DNA of 64,000 nt from Erwinia billingiae Eb661 (GCF_000196615.1 NC_014306.1:2604001-2668000), one strand, 5' to 3'. Numbered from the stretch's first letter, positions 38,413 through 48,380 are shown. Numbers and translations are program-made. Notes: generated by a model from the sequence alone, not told the origin.

Positions 38413-39897
38413 ATGCGTTCACTTGCTGGAGATGTGATCAGACAGGCATTTTTTCACCGTGTGGAAGGAAAACTGCATAAGCGACTCTACTCGGCGATCT
38501 CTGAGTCGATTCTGAATGGCAACCTCAACCCCGCTGCCCGCATGCCGCCGACGCGCGATCTGGCAAACGAACTTGAGATCTCCCGCAATACCGTGCTGCG
38601 GGTGTATGAGCAATTGCAGGCCGAAGGGTATATTTCTACCCAGCAAAGCAATGGAACGTTCGTCACCCACAGCGTACTGGATAATCTGGATGCCCGGCCC
38701 CAGGCGTCGGTCAATTCCGAACACCCCGTGGCAGAAGATCGGTCGGTGCTTTCAGACCGATGCCTGCAGCTTCTGCATCATGCCAGCGCAAGTCCCAGCC
38801 AGTGGGGGCCTTTTCTTCCCGGCGTACCGGACGTCATTCATTTTCCCCACCGGGTGATGAAGAAGTTCCAGGATCGTCAGGTACGTCATCCCCTTCCGCA
38901 GCACCTGACCTACGATTCCACCGGCGGCGCGGAGGTGCTGAAGGTGGCCCTGACCGACTATCTGCGGACGGCGCGTGGGGTGCGATGTACGCCCGACCAG
39001 ATCCTCATCACCCAAGGTATTCATCAGGCGCTGGACCTGGTAACGCGTTCGTTGTGCAATCCCGGTGACAGCGCATGGACTGAGGAACCGGGGTATTGGG
39101 GAATAAAGAATATTCTGCGCATCAACGACGTCGGCATTACGCCGATGCCGGTGGATGAACAGGGTCTTATTCCCGGGCAGACGGTGGGTGCCTCGCCCAA
39201 GCTTATCTTCGTCACCCCGTCTCATCAGTATCCTTTGGGGTCGGTGATGAGCCTGAGTCGCAGACAGCACCTGTTGTCGATCGCCCGGACCTCAGGGAGT
39301 TGGATCGTTGAAGATGATTATGACAGTGAGTTCCGTTTTTCCGGCCAACCCGTTCCCTCCTTGCAGGGACTTGAAGAGAACAGTCCGGTTATCTATATCG
39401 GCACCTTCAGTAAAACCCTTTATCCGGCACTGCGGCTTGGCTATGTGGTGTTGCCCAAAACGCTCTCAGCACCGCTTAAAAAGATGCACAGTGAACTGTA
39501 TCGCGGTGGACACCTGCAGGTTCAGGCAGCGCTGGCCGAATTTATTGGTGAAGGATATTACGCGGCGCATATTCGCAAGATGCGCCAGCTCTATGGACGC
39601 CGCAGGCAGATTCTGGTCGATTTGATTACCCGCGTTATGGGGATCGATGCCCTGGGGCTGTACAACAGTAACGCCGGTCTTCATCTGATTTTGCAACTGC
39701 CCATTGATAGCGATGATGCTGACATTGCGCGGCAAGCCAACAACAGTGGCCTGCTGGTGCGGCCCTTATCGCGCTATTTTGTCGGCACGGTGACATCAAG
39801 GGGATTACTGCTGGGATTTGCTCATATGGATGAGCAAGAGCTTGAACCTGCCTTCCTAAAGTTGGCTGCCATCATAAAAGCCAGCCTGGCGGACTGA
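38413..39897 (+). CDS. MocR/GabR-type PLP-dependent transcriptional regulator
   Basis: A 494-residue fusion of a GntR winged helix (about 15-85: PPTRDLANELEISRNTVLRV) and a fold-type-I aminotransferase domain (about 115-490). The PLP-lysine region is TFSKTLYPALRLGYV, and EDDYDSEFRF is the conserved segment of the family. GabR activates GABA use genes by binding PLP and GABA. Divergence from puuE fits a GABA- or aminobutyrate-responsive regulator of that gene. The effector is inferred. Confidence 0.92.
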   Translation: MRSLAGDVIRQAFFHRVEGKLHKRLYSAISESILNGNLNPAARMPPTRDLANELEISRNTVLRVYEQLQAEGYISTQQSNGTFVTHSVLDNLDARPQASVNSEHPVAEDRSVLSDRCLQLLHHASASPSQWGPFLPGVPDVIHFPHRVMKKFQDRQVRHPLPQHLTYDSTGGAEVLKVALTDYLRTARGVRCTPDQILITQGIHQALDLVTRSLCNPGDSAWTEEPGYWGIKNILRINDVGITPMPVDEQGLIPGQTVGASPKLIFVTPSHQYPLGSVMSLSRRQHLLSIARTSGSWIVEDDYDSEFRFSGQPVPSLQGLEENSPVIYIGTFSKTLYPALRLGYVVLPKTLSAPLKKMHSELYRGGHLQVQAALAEFIGEGYYAAHIRKMRQLYGRRRQILVDLITRVMGIDALGLYNSNAGLHLILQLPIDSDDADIARQANNSGLLVRPLSRYFVGTVTSRGLLLGFAHMDEQELEPAFLKLAAIIKASLAD

Positions 39898-39975
39898 ATC
39901 CTGTCATTGTCAGAAGGCATAAACGCACAACAGGCATTATGCTGTTAGCATCTCAGCAGCACTCCCCGGAACAAT

Positions 39976-40941
39976 ATGATAATCAACAGCATGGTTTACC
40001 GGCCTGGCCGGCAGGATGAAGTCGTGGACATGGAAGATATTAGCGAGGTGATCAAAGAGCCTGACGCCTTTGTCTGGCTGGGTCTTTACCAGCCCGAGCC
40101 CGACTTTATGTATAAGGTGCAGGAAGAGTTCGGCCTGCATGAGCTGGCAGTCGAAGACGCCCTGACTGCCCATCAGCGCCCTAAGATCGAGCAGTACGGC
40201 GACTCCCTGTTTATCGTAGTGAAAACGGTGAAGGAGCATGAAGGTGACTTCAGCTTTGGCGAAACGCATCTCTTTGCCGGTAAAAACTTTCTGATTACCA
40301 TCCGCCACGGCGCGTCTGAAAGCTATGCCCCGGTCCGCGCCCGCGCCGCGCAGAATCCGGAGATGCTGTCGCATGGTCCGGGCTATCCGCTGTATTGCAT
40401 CCTCGATTTCATTACCGATCGTTATTCCGAACTGACTGCCGCGCTGGGCGAAAAAATCAGCGATATGGAAGAATCAATGTTCCGCAGCGATTTTGATCGG
40501 GACGCGGTGCAGGTTGTTTACAGCATGCGACGTCATCTGCTGGCGCTGAAGAATGCCGCCGCGCCGGTAGAGGAAATCTGCACCCAGCTGATCCGCATTC
40601 ATGAACACATCATTCCCAAACCGCTGCGGGCCTATATTCGTGACGTGCAGGATCATGCCAGCCATGTGGTGGCGGATACCGATGACATGCGGGAAATGCT
40701 GACCAGCGCCATGCATGTGAATCTGGCGCTGGTGACGGTTCAGCAGAATGAGGTGGTGAAAAAGCTGGCCGGTTGGGGTGCCATTTTGGTGGTTCCAACG
40801 GTGGTATTCAGCATGTACGGCATGAATTTTACCCATATGCCGGAACTGCAGGCGCGCTATGGCTATCCGGCAACGCTGGTCGGCACGCTGTTATTGTGCG
40901 TGCTGATGTGGCGGAAGCTCAGAAAGTCCAAATGGATTTAA
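39976..40941 (+). CDS. corA: CorA-type magnesium/cobalt channel
   Basis: A 321-residue 2-TM-GxN protein: a cytosolic alpha/beta funnel domain (about 1-240), a long stalk helix, TM1 (about 265-283) ending in the signature YGMNF (GMN 282-284), a short periplasmic loop with MPE, and TM2 (about 295-313). It ends in a basic tail. The homopentamer imports Mg2+, and in some members Co2+/Ni2+. It sits in the accessory block, so it may be an extra paralogue; the housekeeping corA is usually elsewhere (near uvrD in E. coli). Confidence 0.93.
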   Translation: MIINSMVYRPGRQDEVVDMEDISEVIKEPDAFVWLGLYQPEPDFMYKVQEEFGLHELAVEDALTAHQRPKIEQYGDSLFIVVKTVKEHEGDFSFGETHLFAGKNFLITIRHGASESYAPVRARAAQNPEMLSHGPGYPLYCILDFITDRYSELTAALGEKISDMEESMFRSDFDRDAVQVVYSMRRHLLALKNAAAPVEEICTQLIRIHEHIIPKPLRAYIRDVQDHASHVVADTDDMREMLTSAMHVNLALVTVQQNEVVKKLAGWGAILVVPTVVFSMYGMNFTHMPELQARYGYPATLVGTLLLCVLMWRKLRKSKWI

Positions 40942-40981
40942 CCCGTCGCCCTTAAAGGCTTCCCTGCCCTTGCACTGAATG

Positions 40982-41899
40982 CTATTTTTTCGCCGGCTTG
41001 CCGGCTGGCGGTTCCGATGCCGTTTCATTTTCAATCGGTGGGACGGCACCAATATCGGCACCGGTCACCGGATTGACCTGGGGATCGGAGGCTGTTCGGG
41101 CCGCAAGGGCATCCAACGCCGCCTGCTGTTTCGCAGGAAGCGTCACGCTTGCCGTTCCGTCTCCGCCATCCACGGCAGGGGCCGGATCGGCAACGTAATC
41201 GAAGTTTTCATCCGAGTTCCAACTGCCTCTGACGTCCCCGTCGGCAGACATGTTGTAATAGGCACTGGCGTATTTCTCAATCGGCGGGAGTTTGCCCGGT
41301 GGGAAGTTATTGCGGATGGAATAGAGCGCTTTTTCGAAGGAAATCTGGTGCGCGACTTCACGGGTCATCAGGAAGCCAAGCGCATCCTTAACGCCCGGAT
41401 CGTCGGTCATATTGATCAGGCGTTCATATAAAATCTTCGCTCTTGCTTCGGCAGCAATATTGGAACGCAGGTCAGCGGTAACTTCGCCGATGGTATCGAC
41501 GTATGCCGCAGTCCAGGGAACCCCGGCAGAATTGGTTAACGCCGGACCGCCTCCGTACAGCAGCGCAGTCAGATGGCTGTCATTGCCGTTGCCGGTAATA
41601 CTGCGGTACAGATCCCCTTCCTTCTCGGTGCCTTCTGCCAGGTCACCCTTGGCGCCTTTGTTCAGCATCCCGACCAGCGAACCAATAATTTCCAGATGGC
41701 TCAGTTCCTCGGTCGCAATATCCATCAGCATATCTTTGCGTCCCGGATCCTCATCACCCAGTCCCTGAGTGAAGTAACGGCAGGCCGCCGCAAGTTCTCC
41801 CTGAGGTCCACCAAACTGTTCCAGCAACAGATTTGCCAGCCCCGGATTTGGGCCTGCCACGCGAACCGTATACTGCAGTTGTTTTACATGTCTGAACAT
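40982..41899 (-). CDS. katN: Manganese catalase KatN
   Basis: A 305-residue non-haem dimanganese catalase. Metal ligands fit the family: Glu35, Glu65 and His68 in ATEELSHLE, with a later Glu in AEARAKILYERL and His in REVAHQISFEKAL. A Pro/Ala-rich C-terminal tail ends PAGKPAKK. It breaks down hydrogen peroxide in the cytosol. In Salmonella katN is RpoS-dependent and linked to yciGFE; here yciE lies 68 bp upstream on the same strand. Confidence 0.93.
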   Translation of the reverse strand: MFRHVKQLQYTVRVAGPNPGLANLLLEQFGGPQGELAAACRYFTQGLGDEDPGRKDMLMDIATEELSHLEIIGSLVGMLNKGAKGDLAEGTEKEGDLYRSITGNGNDSHLTALLYGGGPALTNSAGVPWTAAYVDTIGEVTADLRSNIAAEARAKILYERLINMTDDPGVKDALGFLMTREVAHQISFEKALYSIRNNFPPGKLPPIEKYASAYYNMSADGDVRGSWNSDENFDYVADPAPAVDGGDGTASVTLPAKQQAALDALAARTASDPQVNPVTGADIGAVPPIENETASEPPAGKPAKK

Positions 41900-41967
41900 T
41901 GCTTACTCCGGATAACCAGTATTAATAACGAAAAAATGCACACCGTAGCGGGCATAAAGGAACAGGC

Positions 41968-42474
41968 TTATTTTTTTGCTTCCACGCCGGGGGTGGCGGA
42001 GCGGATCATAAATTGTTCTGTGACGTCAGGGAGATGCTGCAGACACCATTCGGACATGGCGATTTCCTGCTCACGAATTTGGGTGAAAACACGCACGCCT
42101 TCGGCGTCACCGACCAGTTTTGCCGCCGCAATCAGGGAGGTATAGCTGGCGATTTCGAGGTTCTCAAAGACATACCCGCTGATGGCACCTTTCACCACTT
42201 CATCATCGGCCATCATTCCGCCCATGGCCTGACCCATGGCCGTCAGTTTGCCCATCGCGTCTTTGAAGGTGGAACTTGAGGTGTCGTAACGGTCGATGAC
42301 GGACTGGACCAGACCCTGCTGCTGCCGGGTTTCTTCAATATGCTGGTCAATACGCGCCTTGAGGTCGGGATAGTGTTCGAGCCGATCGGACATTTTCTCC
42401 AGCATGCTTTCAGCCTGCATTTCCATCGCATGGGCATCTTTTACCCAGGCGAGATAGTTTTCTAAATGCGTCAT
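41968..42474 (-). CDS. yciE: Ferritin-like DUF892 protein YciE
   Basis: A 168-residue four-helix-bundle protein close to E. coli YciE (WVKDAHAMEMQAESMLEKM, GISGYVFENLEIASYTSLI-like segment and the GVEAKK end). Conserved Glu/His residues suggest a diiron or other metal site. Yci proteins are RpoS-controlled and protect against stress. The neighbours yciG and yciF of the Salmonella operon are absent. It is the first gene of the yciE-katN pair. Confidence 0.92.
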   Translation of the reverse strand: MTHLENYLAWVKDAHAMEMQAESMLEKMSDRLEHYPDLKARIDQHIEETRQQQGLVQSVIDRYDTSSSTFKDAMGKLTAMGQAMGGMMADDEVVKGAISGYVFENLEIASYTSLIAAAKLVGDAEGVRVFTQIREQEIAMSEWCLQHLPDVTEQFMIRSATPGVEAKK

Positions 42475-43252
42475 GATGATCCTCTCAGGTTGATGTTATG
42501 CCCCTTAATTTAACTATTAATTTCCCGTGCAGGATGGGGTTCACTTTATTTCATCAGTACAATCATCGTAGATGGCATTTAATAATTACTTTGGATATTG
42601 CAGGAATAAATGGACGATTAAGATTAATCCTAACGTGGTTTTTTTCACTCATTTTCCGCTAGCACTTAAATGCAATTACTGCACTGCCAACTTATCACCG
42701 TAGGTTGCGATAAAATATTCCTTTCCGGCCAAATAAAATTCACAACATACTGAATGAAATAGATTTTAATAATTTCCGATCTTGCATGATATTTATTATC
42801 AAAGAGAGGGTAATGAAAAAATTAAGACGTTGATGTCTTTACAGTGCCCTGATTTACATCAGCTAAATAGTGGGAAGCGTTTTTCCAAAAATTTTTTCTT
42901 GGGATGGCGTTATTAGATTAAAAACTAACACGTCTGCAAAATAATTTCGGCGGGCTGAGATGATTTTATTCCTCGCCACTTCACATGCAAAAACGCGGGA
43001 AATCGCGTCCGCTAAAAGCAACCGTCGCATGCGCTGGCGTTAACAATATTCCGCCAGCGTTCGTAAGCTTCTGTAATCCATCAGTGAAATTGTTCTCTGC
43101 GTTCCCTTGCCTGCGACAGTGATATAGAAGGATAATCGCCTATGCTGAGTTGTACGGGCCGATCTTCACCCGCGTCGCGCTTGTGACGCTGCCGGTGGCG
43201 GATAGCCTGACATTGAGCCCGCGCGAAGCATAAAAGAGAGCAAATTACTGAT
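42475..43252. other. Long AT-rich intergenic region before sapC
   Basis: Nearly 780 bp without a supported gene. A strong hairpin (CGCTGGCG/CGCCAGCG, 43032-43059) lies near the right end. A frame open from 43123 to 43233 (ending in LTLSPREA, then TAA) has a protein-like composition but no start and may be a gene remnant. The left part should hold the yciE promoter. Confidence 0.35.
43107..43136 (+). promoter_or_regulatory. Candidate new promoter for sapCDF
   Basis: TTGCCT and GATAAT are 18 bp apart, about 117 bp upstream of the sapC leader ORF. The separation from sapAB makes a local promoter necessary; this is the best match I see. Confidence 0.35.
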
Positions 43253-43321
43253 ATGAATAAAGAATTTAACCCACGCCCAGGCCTGATTACCCCGCATCAC
43301 GTGGCATCACATGCCCGCTGA
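43253..43321 (+). CDS. 22-residue ORF overlapping the sapC start (possible coupling leader)
   Basis: A 22-codon ORF ([10 protein letters not shown]...HAR) ends in TGA inside sapC, overlapping its start by 11 bases. The sapC ATG begins at the second base of the third-last codon before the stop. In E. coli the true sapB 3' end overlaps sapC in the same phase (TAT GCC TTA CGA TAG). The little ORF thus keeps the upstream-stop/downstream-start arrangement that would couple sapC translation to an upstream frame. It may be a de novo replacement for the lost sapB end. Expression is not shown. Confidence 0.35.
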   Translation: MNKEFNPRPGLITPHHVASHAR

Positions 43322-44201
43322 TAATATTTATGCCGAAGAGCGGCTCCCCAGCACGCTACGCAACGCCTGGCGTCTGTTCTATCACGACACCAGCGCGATG
43401 GTCGGTTTCTATGCCTTTATTGCGCTGCTGCTGATTTGCATCTTTGGCCGCTTGCTGGCGCCTTACGGGCTGGATCAACAGTTCCTGGGTTATCAATTGC
43501 TGCCACCTTCCTGGTCGCGTTATGGCGACGTGTCGTTCTTCCTCGGCACGGACGATCTCGGGCGGGATATTCTCAGCCGCCTGATAAGCGGCGCTGCGCC
43601 GACCGTCGGTTCAGCGATCCTGGTCACGTTTTTTGCTGCAGCATGTGCCATGGTTTTAGGGGTGCTGGCCGGCCTGACCAAAGGATTACGCTCGGCGATA
43701 ATGAACCATATCCTCGATACGCTACTTTCCATCCCGTCGCTGCTACTGGCGATTATCGTGGTGGCGTTTCTCGGGCCGCGCCTCGAACATGCCCTGCTGG
43801 CGGTGTTCCTGGCGATCATTCCCCGGCTGGTTCGCGCCATTTATACCGCGGTGCATGACGAGCTGGAGAAAGACTATGTGATTGCCGCCAGGCTGGACGG
43901 CGCAAGCAGCCTGAATATTCTCTGGTATGCCATCCTGCCGAATATCCTCGCCCTGCTGGTTTCTGAATTTACCCGCGCCCTGTCGATGGCGATCCTCGAT
44001 ATTGCCGCGCTGGGGTTCCTGGATCTGGGTGCCCAGCTCCCTTCACCCGAATGGGGCGCGATGCTGGGCGATGCGCTGGAACTGATCTATGTTGCCCCGT
44101 GGACGGTGATGCTGCCTGGCGCGGCGATTATGCTCAGCGTGCTAATCGTTAACCTGTTGGGTGACGGTATTCGTCGGGCCATCGTTGCGGGAGTTGAATA
44201 G
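43311..44201 (+). CDS. sapC: ABC transporter permease SapC
   Basis: A 296-residue permease, the same length as E. coli SapC and collinear with it ([49 protein letters not shown] as the EAA loop). About six helices. It forms the membrane pore with SapB, whose gene is 30.9 kb upstream. It appears intact, so the split operon is probably still functional. sapD follows with no gap. Confidence 0.96.
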   Translation: MPADNIYAEERLPSTLRNAWRLFYHDTSAMVGFYAFIALLLICIFGRLLAPYGLDQQFLGYQLLPPSWSRYGDVSFFLGTDDLGRDILSRLISGAAPTVGSAILVTFFAAACAMVLGVLAGLTKGLRSAIMNHILDTLLSIPSLLLAIIVVAFLGPRLEHALLAVFLAIIPRLVRAIYTAVHDELEKDYVIAARLDGASSLNILWYAILPNILALLVSEFTRALSMAILDIAALGFLDLGAQLPSPEWGAMLGDALELIYVAPWTVMLPGAAIMLSVLIVNLLGDGIRRAIVAGVE

Positions 44202-45194
44202 ATGCCGTTGCTTGATATTCGTAACCTGACGATTGAATTTATGACCGCCGACGGTCCGGTGAAGGCGGTGGACCGCGTCAGCATCACGCTGACCGAAGGC
44301 GAAGTGCGCGGGCTGGTGGGCGAATCGGGTTCCGGCAAAAGCCTGATTGCGAAAGCGATCTGCGGCGTGACAAAAGATAACTGGCGTGTCACCGCCGATC
44401 GGATGCGTTTTGATGATATCGATCTGCTGCATCTCTCCCCGCGTGAAAGACGTAAGATCATCGGCCACAACGTCTCGATGATTTTCCAGGAGCCGCAGTC
44501 CTGTCTGGATCCGTCCGAAAGCATTGGCCAGCAAATCGTGCAGGCCATTCCCGGATGGACCTACAAGGGTCGCTGGTATCAGCGATTCCGCTGGCGTCAC
44601 CGCCGGGCGATTGAATTGTTGCACCGCGTCGGCATCAAGGATCACAAAGATATTATGGGCAGCTTCCCGTATGAGCTGACCGACGGCGAGTGCCAGAAAG
44701 TGATGATTGCCATCGCGCTGGCAAACCAGCCGCGCCTGCTGATTGCGGATGAACCCACCAACGCCATGGAACCGACCACTCAGGCACAGATTTTCCGCCT
44801 GCTGGCGCGTCTGAACCAAAACAACAACACCACTATTCTGCTGATCAGCCATGACTTGCAGATGCTCAGTCACTGGGCCGACCGCATTAACGTGATGTAT
44901 TGCGGGCAAACGGTCGAGACCGCCCCGAGCGAAGCGCTGATTGTCGCGCCGCACCATCCTTATACTCAGGCGCTGATCCGCGCGATGCCCGATTTTGGTC
45001 TTGCGATGCCCCATAAAAGCCGGCTGAACACCTTGCCCGGTGCCATTCCATCTCTGGAACACTTGCCGATCGGCTGTCGGCTGGGGCCGCGTTGCCCCTA
45101 TGCGCAGAAGAAGTGTATTGAAACGCCGAGGTTGTCCGGTGCCAAATCACATCTGTTTGCCTGCCACTTCCCACTTAACATGGAGAGTCAGTAA
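44202..45194 (+). CDS. sapD: ABC transporter ATP-binding protein SapD
   Basis: A 330-residue ATPase with Walker A GESGSGKS, Walker B LLIADEPT and the degenerate signature [10 protein letters not shown] typical of SapD. The C-terminal oligopeptide-transporter domain has clustered cysteines ([15 protein letters not shown]). In E. coli SapD (TrkE) also supports ATP-dependent Trk potassium uptake. It abuts sapC and overlaps sapF by one base. Confidence 0.96.
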   Translation: MPLLDIRNLTIEFMTADGPVKAVDRVSITLTEGEVRGLVGESGSGKSLIAKAICGVTKDNWRVTADRMRFDDIDLLHLSPRERRKIIGHNVSMIFQEPQSCLDPSESIGQQIVQAIPGWTYKGRWYQRFRWRHRRAIELLHRVGIKDHKDIMGSFPYELTDGECQKVMIAIALANQPRLLIADEPTNAMEPTTQAQIFRLLARLNQNNNTTILLISHDLQMLSHWADRINVMYCGQTVETAPSEALIVAPHHPYTQALIRAMPDFGLAMPHKSRLNTLPGAIPSLEHLPIGCRLGPRCPYAQKKCIETPRLSGAKSHLFACHFPLNMESQ

Positions 45195-46003
45195 TGGTTG
45201 AAACGCTACTGGAAGTGCGCAATCTCAGCAAAACGTTCCGCTATCGCACCGGGCTGTTTCGTCGTCAGCATGTTGAGGCGGTCAAAGAGGTCAGCTTTAC
45301 GCTGAGAGAACGGCAGACGCTGGCAATCATTGGTGAAAACGGCTCGGGCAAATCGACGCTGGCGAAAATGCTCAGCGGCATGGTGGCGCCCAGCACCGGC
45401 GATATTCTGATCGATGACCATCCGCTGGAGTATGGCGATTATGGTTATCGCAGCCAGCGTATCCGGATGATTTTTCAGGACCCGTCAACCTCGCTTAATC
45501 CGCGCCAGCGCATTGGCCAGATCCTCGATTTTCCGCTGCGCTTAAACACCGAACTCTCTACGGAAGCACGCGAGAAAAGGATTATTGCCACGCTGCGCCA
45601 GGTCGGCCTGCTGCGCGATCATGCGGCGTACTATCCACATATGCTGGCACCGGGTCAGAAACAGCGTGTTGGCCTGGCGCGTGCGCTGATCCTGCAACCC
45701 AAAGTGATTATTGCCGATGAGGCGATGGCGTCGCTGGATATGTCGATGCGTTCGCAGCTGATCAATCTGATGCTGGAGCTGCAGGATAAGCACGGAATTT
45801 CGTATATCTACGTTACCCAGCATCTGGGGATGATGAAGCACATCAGCGACCAGGTGATTGTGATGCACCAGGGCGAAGTGGTGGAACGCGGCAGCACGGC
45901 AGAGGTGCTGGCCTGCCCGCTCCACGATCTGACCAAACGCCTGATTAACAGCCACTTCGGCGAACCGTTAAAAGCCGACGCCTGGCGTAAAGACCTGGCA
46001 TAA
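45194..46003 (+). CDS. sapF: ABC transporter ATP-binding protein SapF
   Basis: A 269-residue ATPase with Walker A GENGSGKST, signature-like LAPGQKQRVGLARAL, Walker B VIIADEAMASLD and the His switch TQHLG. It pairs with SapD. The start overlaps the sapD stop (TAATG). A 9-bp hairpin follows 20 bases after the stop. Confidence 0.96.
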   Translation: MVETLLEVRNLSKTFRYRTGLFRRQHVEAVKEVSFTLRERQTLAIIGENGSGKSTLAKMLSGMVAPSTGDILIDDHPLEYGDYGYRSQRIRMIFQDPSTSLNPRQRIGQILDFPLRLNTELSTEAREKRIIATLRQVGLLRDHAAYYPHMLAPGQKQRVGLARALILQPKVIIADEAMASLDMSMRSQLINLMLELQDKHGISYIYVTQHLGMMKHISDQVIVMHQGEVVERGSTAEVLACPLHDLTKRLINSHFGEPLKADAWRKDLA

Positions 46004-46022
46004 ATTCCGCTAAGCTTTGCCA

Positions 46023-46056
46023 GAACCGTGCGGAATGTCTGATTTCTGCACGGTTC
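46023..46056 (+). terminator. Hairpin after sapF
   Basis: A 9-bp stem (GAACCGTGC/GCACGGTTC) with a 16-base loop that has an inner GAA/TTC pairing. There is no T-tract, so termination strength is uncertain. Confidence 0.45.
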
Positions 46057-46220
46057 ACGCCCACTCCCGCGCCGTTATACCATTCCGCTATGTGTTAGCA
46101 CCGATCATTCTTTGGTTCACCTCAGCGCTTGCGCGAGGATAGTCAGGCTCTTCAGGCCCGTTGACGCGCATACCCCTCTTTTTTGGTTCACCGGGCCGGT
46201 TAACTTGAAAAGGAATGATC

Positions 46221-47384
46221 ATGGAACAGCGCCGTTTTCCCGGCAACAGCCACTGGTATCATGAAACGCAGTCCACATTAACGCCCCATGCTGCGCCGCT
46301 GTTTCCAGAAGCGGCCGAGATTGAAGACCGCTTTCTGCTTGGTCTGGCTCAGCAGTATGCCGACACCTTAGGGCCGACCATCAGCCAATGTCAGCCTGCG
46401 ATGCTGGCTTCTAGAGATTTGTATCAGCTGCTGTTGCCGCAGCAGCTGACCACCAGCAAAACCCATACGCTGACCATCTACGATCGTCTGAGCACCGCGC
46501 TGACCGTGGCTCAGGTCACCGGCATTCAGCGCTTGTGTAACCACTATGCCGCGCGTCTGAACCCCCTGTCCGGCCCCGACTCTTCACGCGAGAGCAACCG
46601 ACGCCTTACCCAGATCACCGAATATGCGCGTCAACTGGCAAGCCAGCCAACCCTGGTTGACAATGTGGCGCTGGCCCGTCTGGATGAAGTGGGATTAACG
46701 GCACCGGATATCGTCACCTTCCATCAGCTGATCGGTTTTGTCAGCTATCAGGCGCGTATTGTGGCGGGGATGAATGCCCTGCTGGCCTTGCCGGTGCGCT
46801 GGATCCCCGGTGTTACCCTGCCAGAAGATGCGGAGACCGACTGCTTCCAGCATCTGGACGCCTGGCGCCCGTTTTTACCGCCGGTTGAGTTACGTTACGC
46901 CTCCGCCAGTCAGCTGGAAGCCTTAACCTGGTGCCAGCCTCAGGAACTGTTGCGTGATAGCGCCTGGCTGCTGGCCCACGATGGTGAAGCATTGTATGGC
47001 TGGGGAAATTTACTTAACGCGATGCAGGACGTGACCGGGACTGAAGCCGGTCGGCTGGCTTCCGCCGTCAGTGCGCGCATTAACGGAAGCCCGCTCTGTT
47101 TCCAGCAGTTTGCCGATCCGTCGTTACGTGAAGCGCTGCTTGAAGGCGTGGAACAGGCGCTGAATAAAGCCATAGCGGAACAAAAAGCGGTGATCCACTG
47201 CGCGGCCCAGTTGACCCGCTCTCCTGAGCGATTCAGTGCCGCCCACCTACAACCGCTGAAAGAAGCCGGTTTTAGCGATCGCGCGGTGTTCAGTATTGTG
47301 CAAAGTATCGCGCTGGCGGCGTGGAACAATCGCCTGATGCAGGCTTTGGGTTCCACCGCGCCCGCAGTGGATTCAGCCCGTTAA
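46221..47384 (+). CDS. CMD-domain (carboxymuconolactone decarboxylase/AhpD-like) protein
   Basis: A 387-residue helical protein with two regions resembling the peroxidase-related CMD family: TIYDRLSTALTVAQVTGIQRL with CNHYAARLNPL (about 85-118) and QLIGFVSYQARIVAGMNALL (about 172-192). The usual CxxC redox pair of AhpD is not obvious. The ATG at 46221 sits 7 bases after AAAGGA; another ATG two codons earlier is in frame. Its end overlaps the convergent LysR gene by 12 bases, with a GGGCGGA/TCCGCCC hairpin there. The function is unknown. Confidence 0.65.
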   Translation: MEQRRFPGNSHWYHETQSTLTPHAAPLFPEAAEIEDRFLLGLAQQYADTLGPTISQCQPAMLASRDLYQLLLPQQLTTSKTHTLTIYDRLSTALTVAQVTGIQRLCNHYAARLNPLSGPDSSRESNRRLTQITEYARQLASQPTLVDNVALARLDEVGLTAPDIVTFHQLIGFVSYQARIVAGMNALLALPVRWIPGVTLPEDAETDCFQHLDAWRPFLPPVELRYASASQLEALTWCQPQELLRDSAWLLAHDGEALYGWGNLLNAMQDVTGTEAGRLASAVSARINGSPLCFQQFADPSLREALLEGVEQALNKAIAEQKAVIHCAAQLTRSPERFSAAHLQPLKEAGFSDRAVFSIVQSIALAAWNNRLMQALGSTAPAVDSAR

Positions 47385-48308
47385 ACTCGGGGCGGATAGC
47401 CTTCCGCCCTGTCCTTCGCTTAACCAGCGACGCACCTCATCGAAGAAGTGCTGCGCAAGCGGCGTCGCCCTGCCCGGTTCAGCAATCACCACCGCAGCCT
47501 GACGTGACATCGGCGCAATCGCCAGCTTGCGGCTGTGCAGTTCCGGGGTCATTTCCGGCAGCAAATGGCCGCACGGCGAAATCAGACAGCCCAGCCCCAC
47601 CTGAATCCCCTGCACCAGCTGAAATATCGAGGTGGTTTCCAGCACCACGCGCAGCCGGATATCCGCTTCACGAAAATGCGTATCCAGATAGCGGCGGAAA
47701 TAGCGCGTCTGCTCGGCAAGGCACAGCGGTACCTCGGCAAGATCGTTCAGTTCCAGCGGCGTGTCCCCAACCAGCTGGGGAAAATGCTGCGGATGAAACA
47801 CCACTTCCACGCCGTCATCCCGCAAGGGTTCAGCCTGAAAATGCAGCTCGCGCAGGGTGGCCAGCTCAAAGAAACCGATGCCAACATCCACCGTGTGGCT
47901 GTTAAGCGCATCCAGCAGCTGGTCCGCGCTTAACACCGCGACGCGATAATCCAGCTGGGGATAGCGTTCGCTGATGCCCTTCAGCATCAACGGCAGGGAA
48001 ATACTGCACTGCGGCACCACGCCGATGCGCAGCGTGCCTTTCACGCCGTGCTTGAGTGATTCCACTTCCAGTTTCAGTCCCTGATATACCGAGACGATTT
48101 CACGCGCCCAGGAGAGCACGCGCTCACCTTCTGCGGTGAAGCCATCAAAGTTATTGCTGCGGTTGATCAGCGATAATCCCAGCTCTTTTTCCAGATTCTT
48201 CAGGCGCATCGACAGCGTAGGCTGACTGACAAAGCTGGCTTCCGCCGCACGACCAAAGTGGCGCTCGCGCTCCAGATTGACCAGATAGGTAAGCTGTTTA
48301 ATGTCCAT
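47373..48308 (-). CDS. LysR-family transcriptional regulator
   Basis: A 311-residue LysR-type regulator with a helix-turn-helix at about 3-60 (RHFGRAAEASFVSQPTLSMR, of the OxyR/CynR type) and a substrate-binding domain (about 88-295). It lies between the convergent CMD gene and the PTS gene that reads towards it. No cysteine pair equivalent to OxyR Cys199/Cys208 is apparent, so I do not call it OxyR. The target is unknown; the CMD gene is a candidate. Confidence 0.88.
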   Translation of the reverse strand: MDIKQLTYLVNLERERHFGRAAEASFVSQPTLSMRLKNLEKELGLSLINRSNNFDGFTAEGERVLSWAREIVSVYQGLKLEVESLKHGVKGTLRIGVVPQCSISLPLMLKGISERYPQLDYRVAVLSADQLLDALNSHTVDVGIGFFELATLRELHFQAEPLRDDGVEVVFHPQHFPQLVGDTPLELNDLAEVPLCLAEQTRYFRRYLDTHFREADIRLRVVLETTSIFQLVQGIQVGLGCLISPCGHLLPEMTPELHSRKLAIAPMSRQAAVVIAEPGRATPLAQHFFDEVRRWLSEGQGGRLSAPSLTG

Positions 48309-48380
48309 CGTTGTTAACTTTCATGTGGTGAAGGCGGTCCTTAATGCTGGCATTCGGGTTATCAGATTGAATGAGCGGGC

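Noticed and set aside
42813..42833. Six-codon ORF (MKKLRR) with a good ribosome site before sapC
   Set aside because: Too short and isolated; no downstream attenuator structure was found that would make it a leader peptide.
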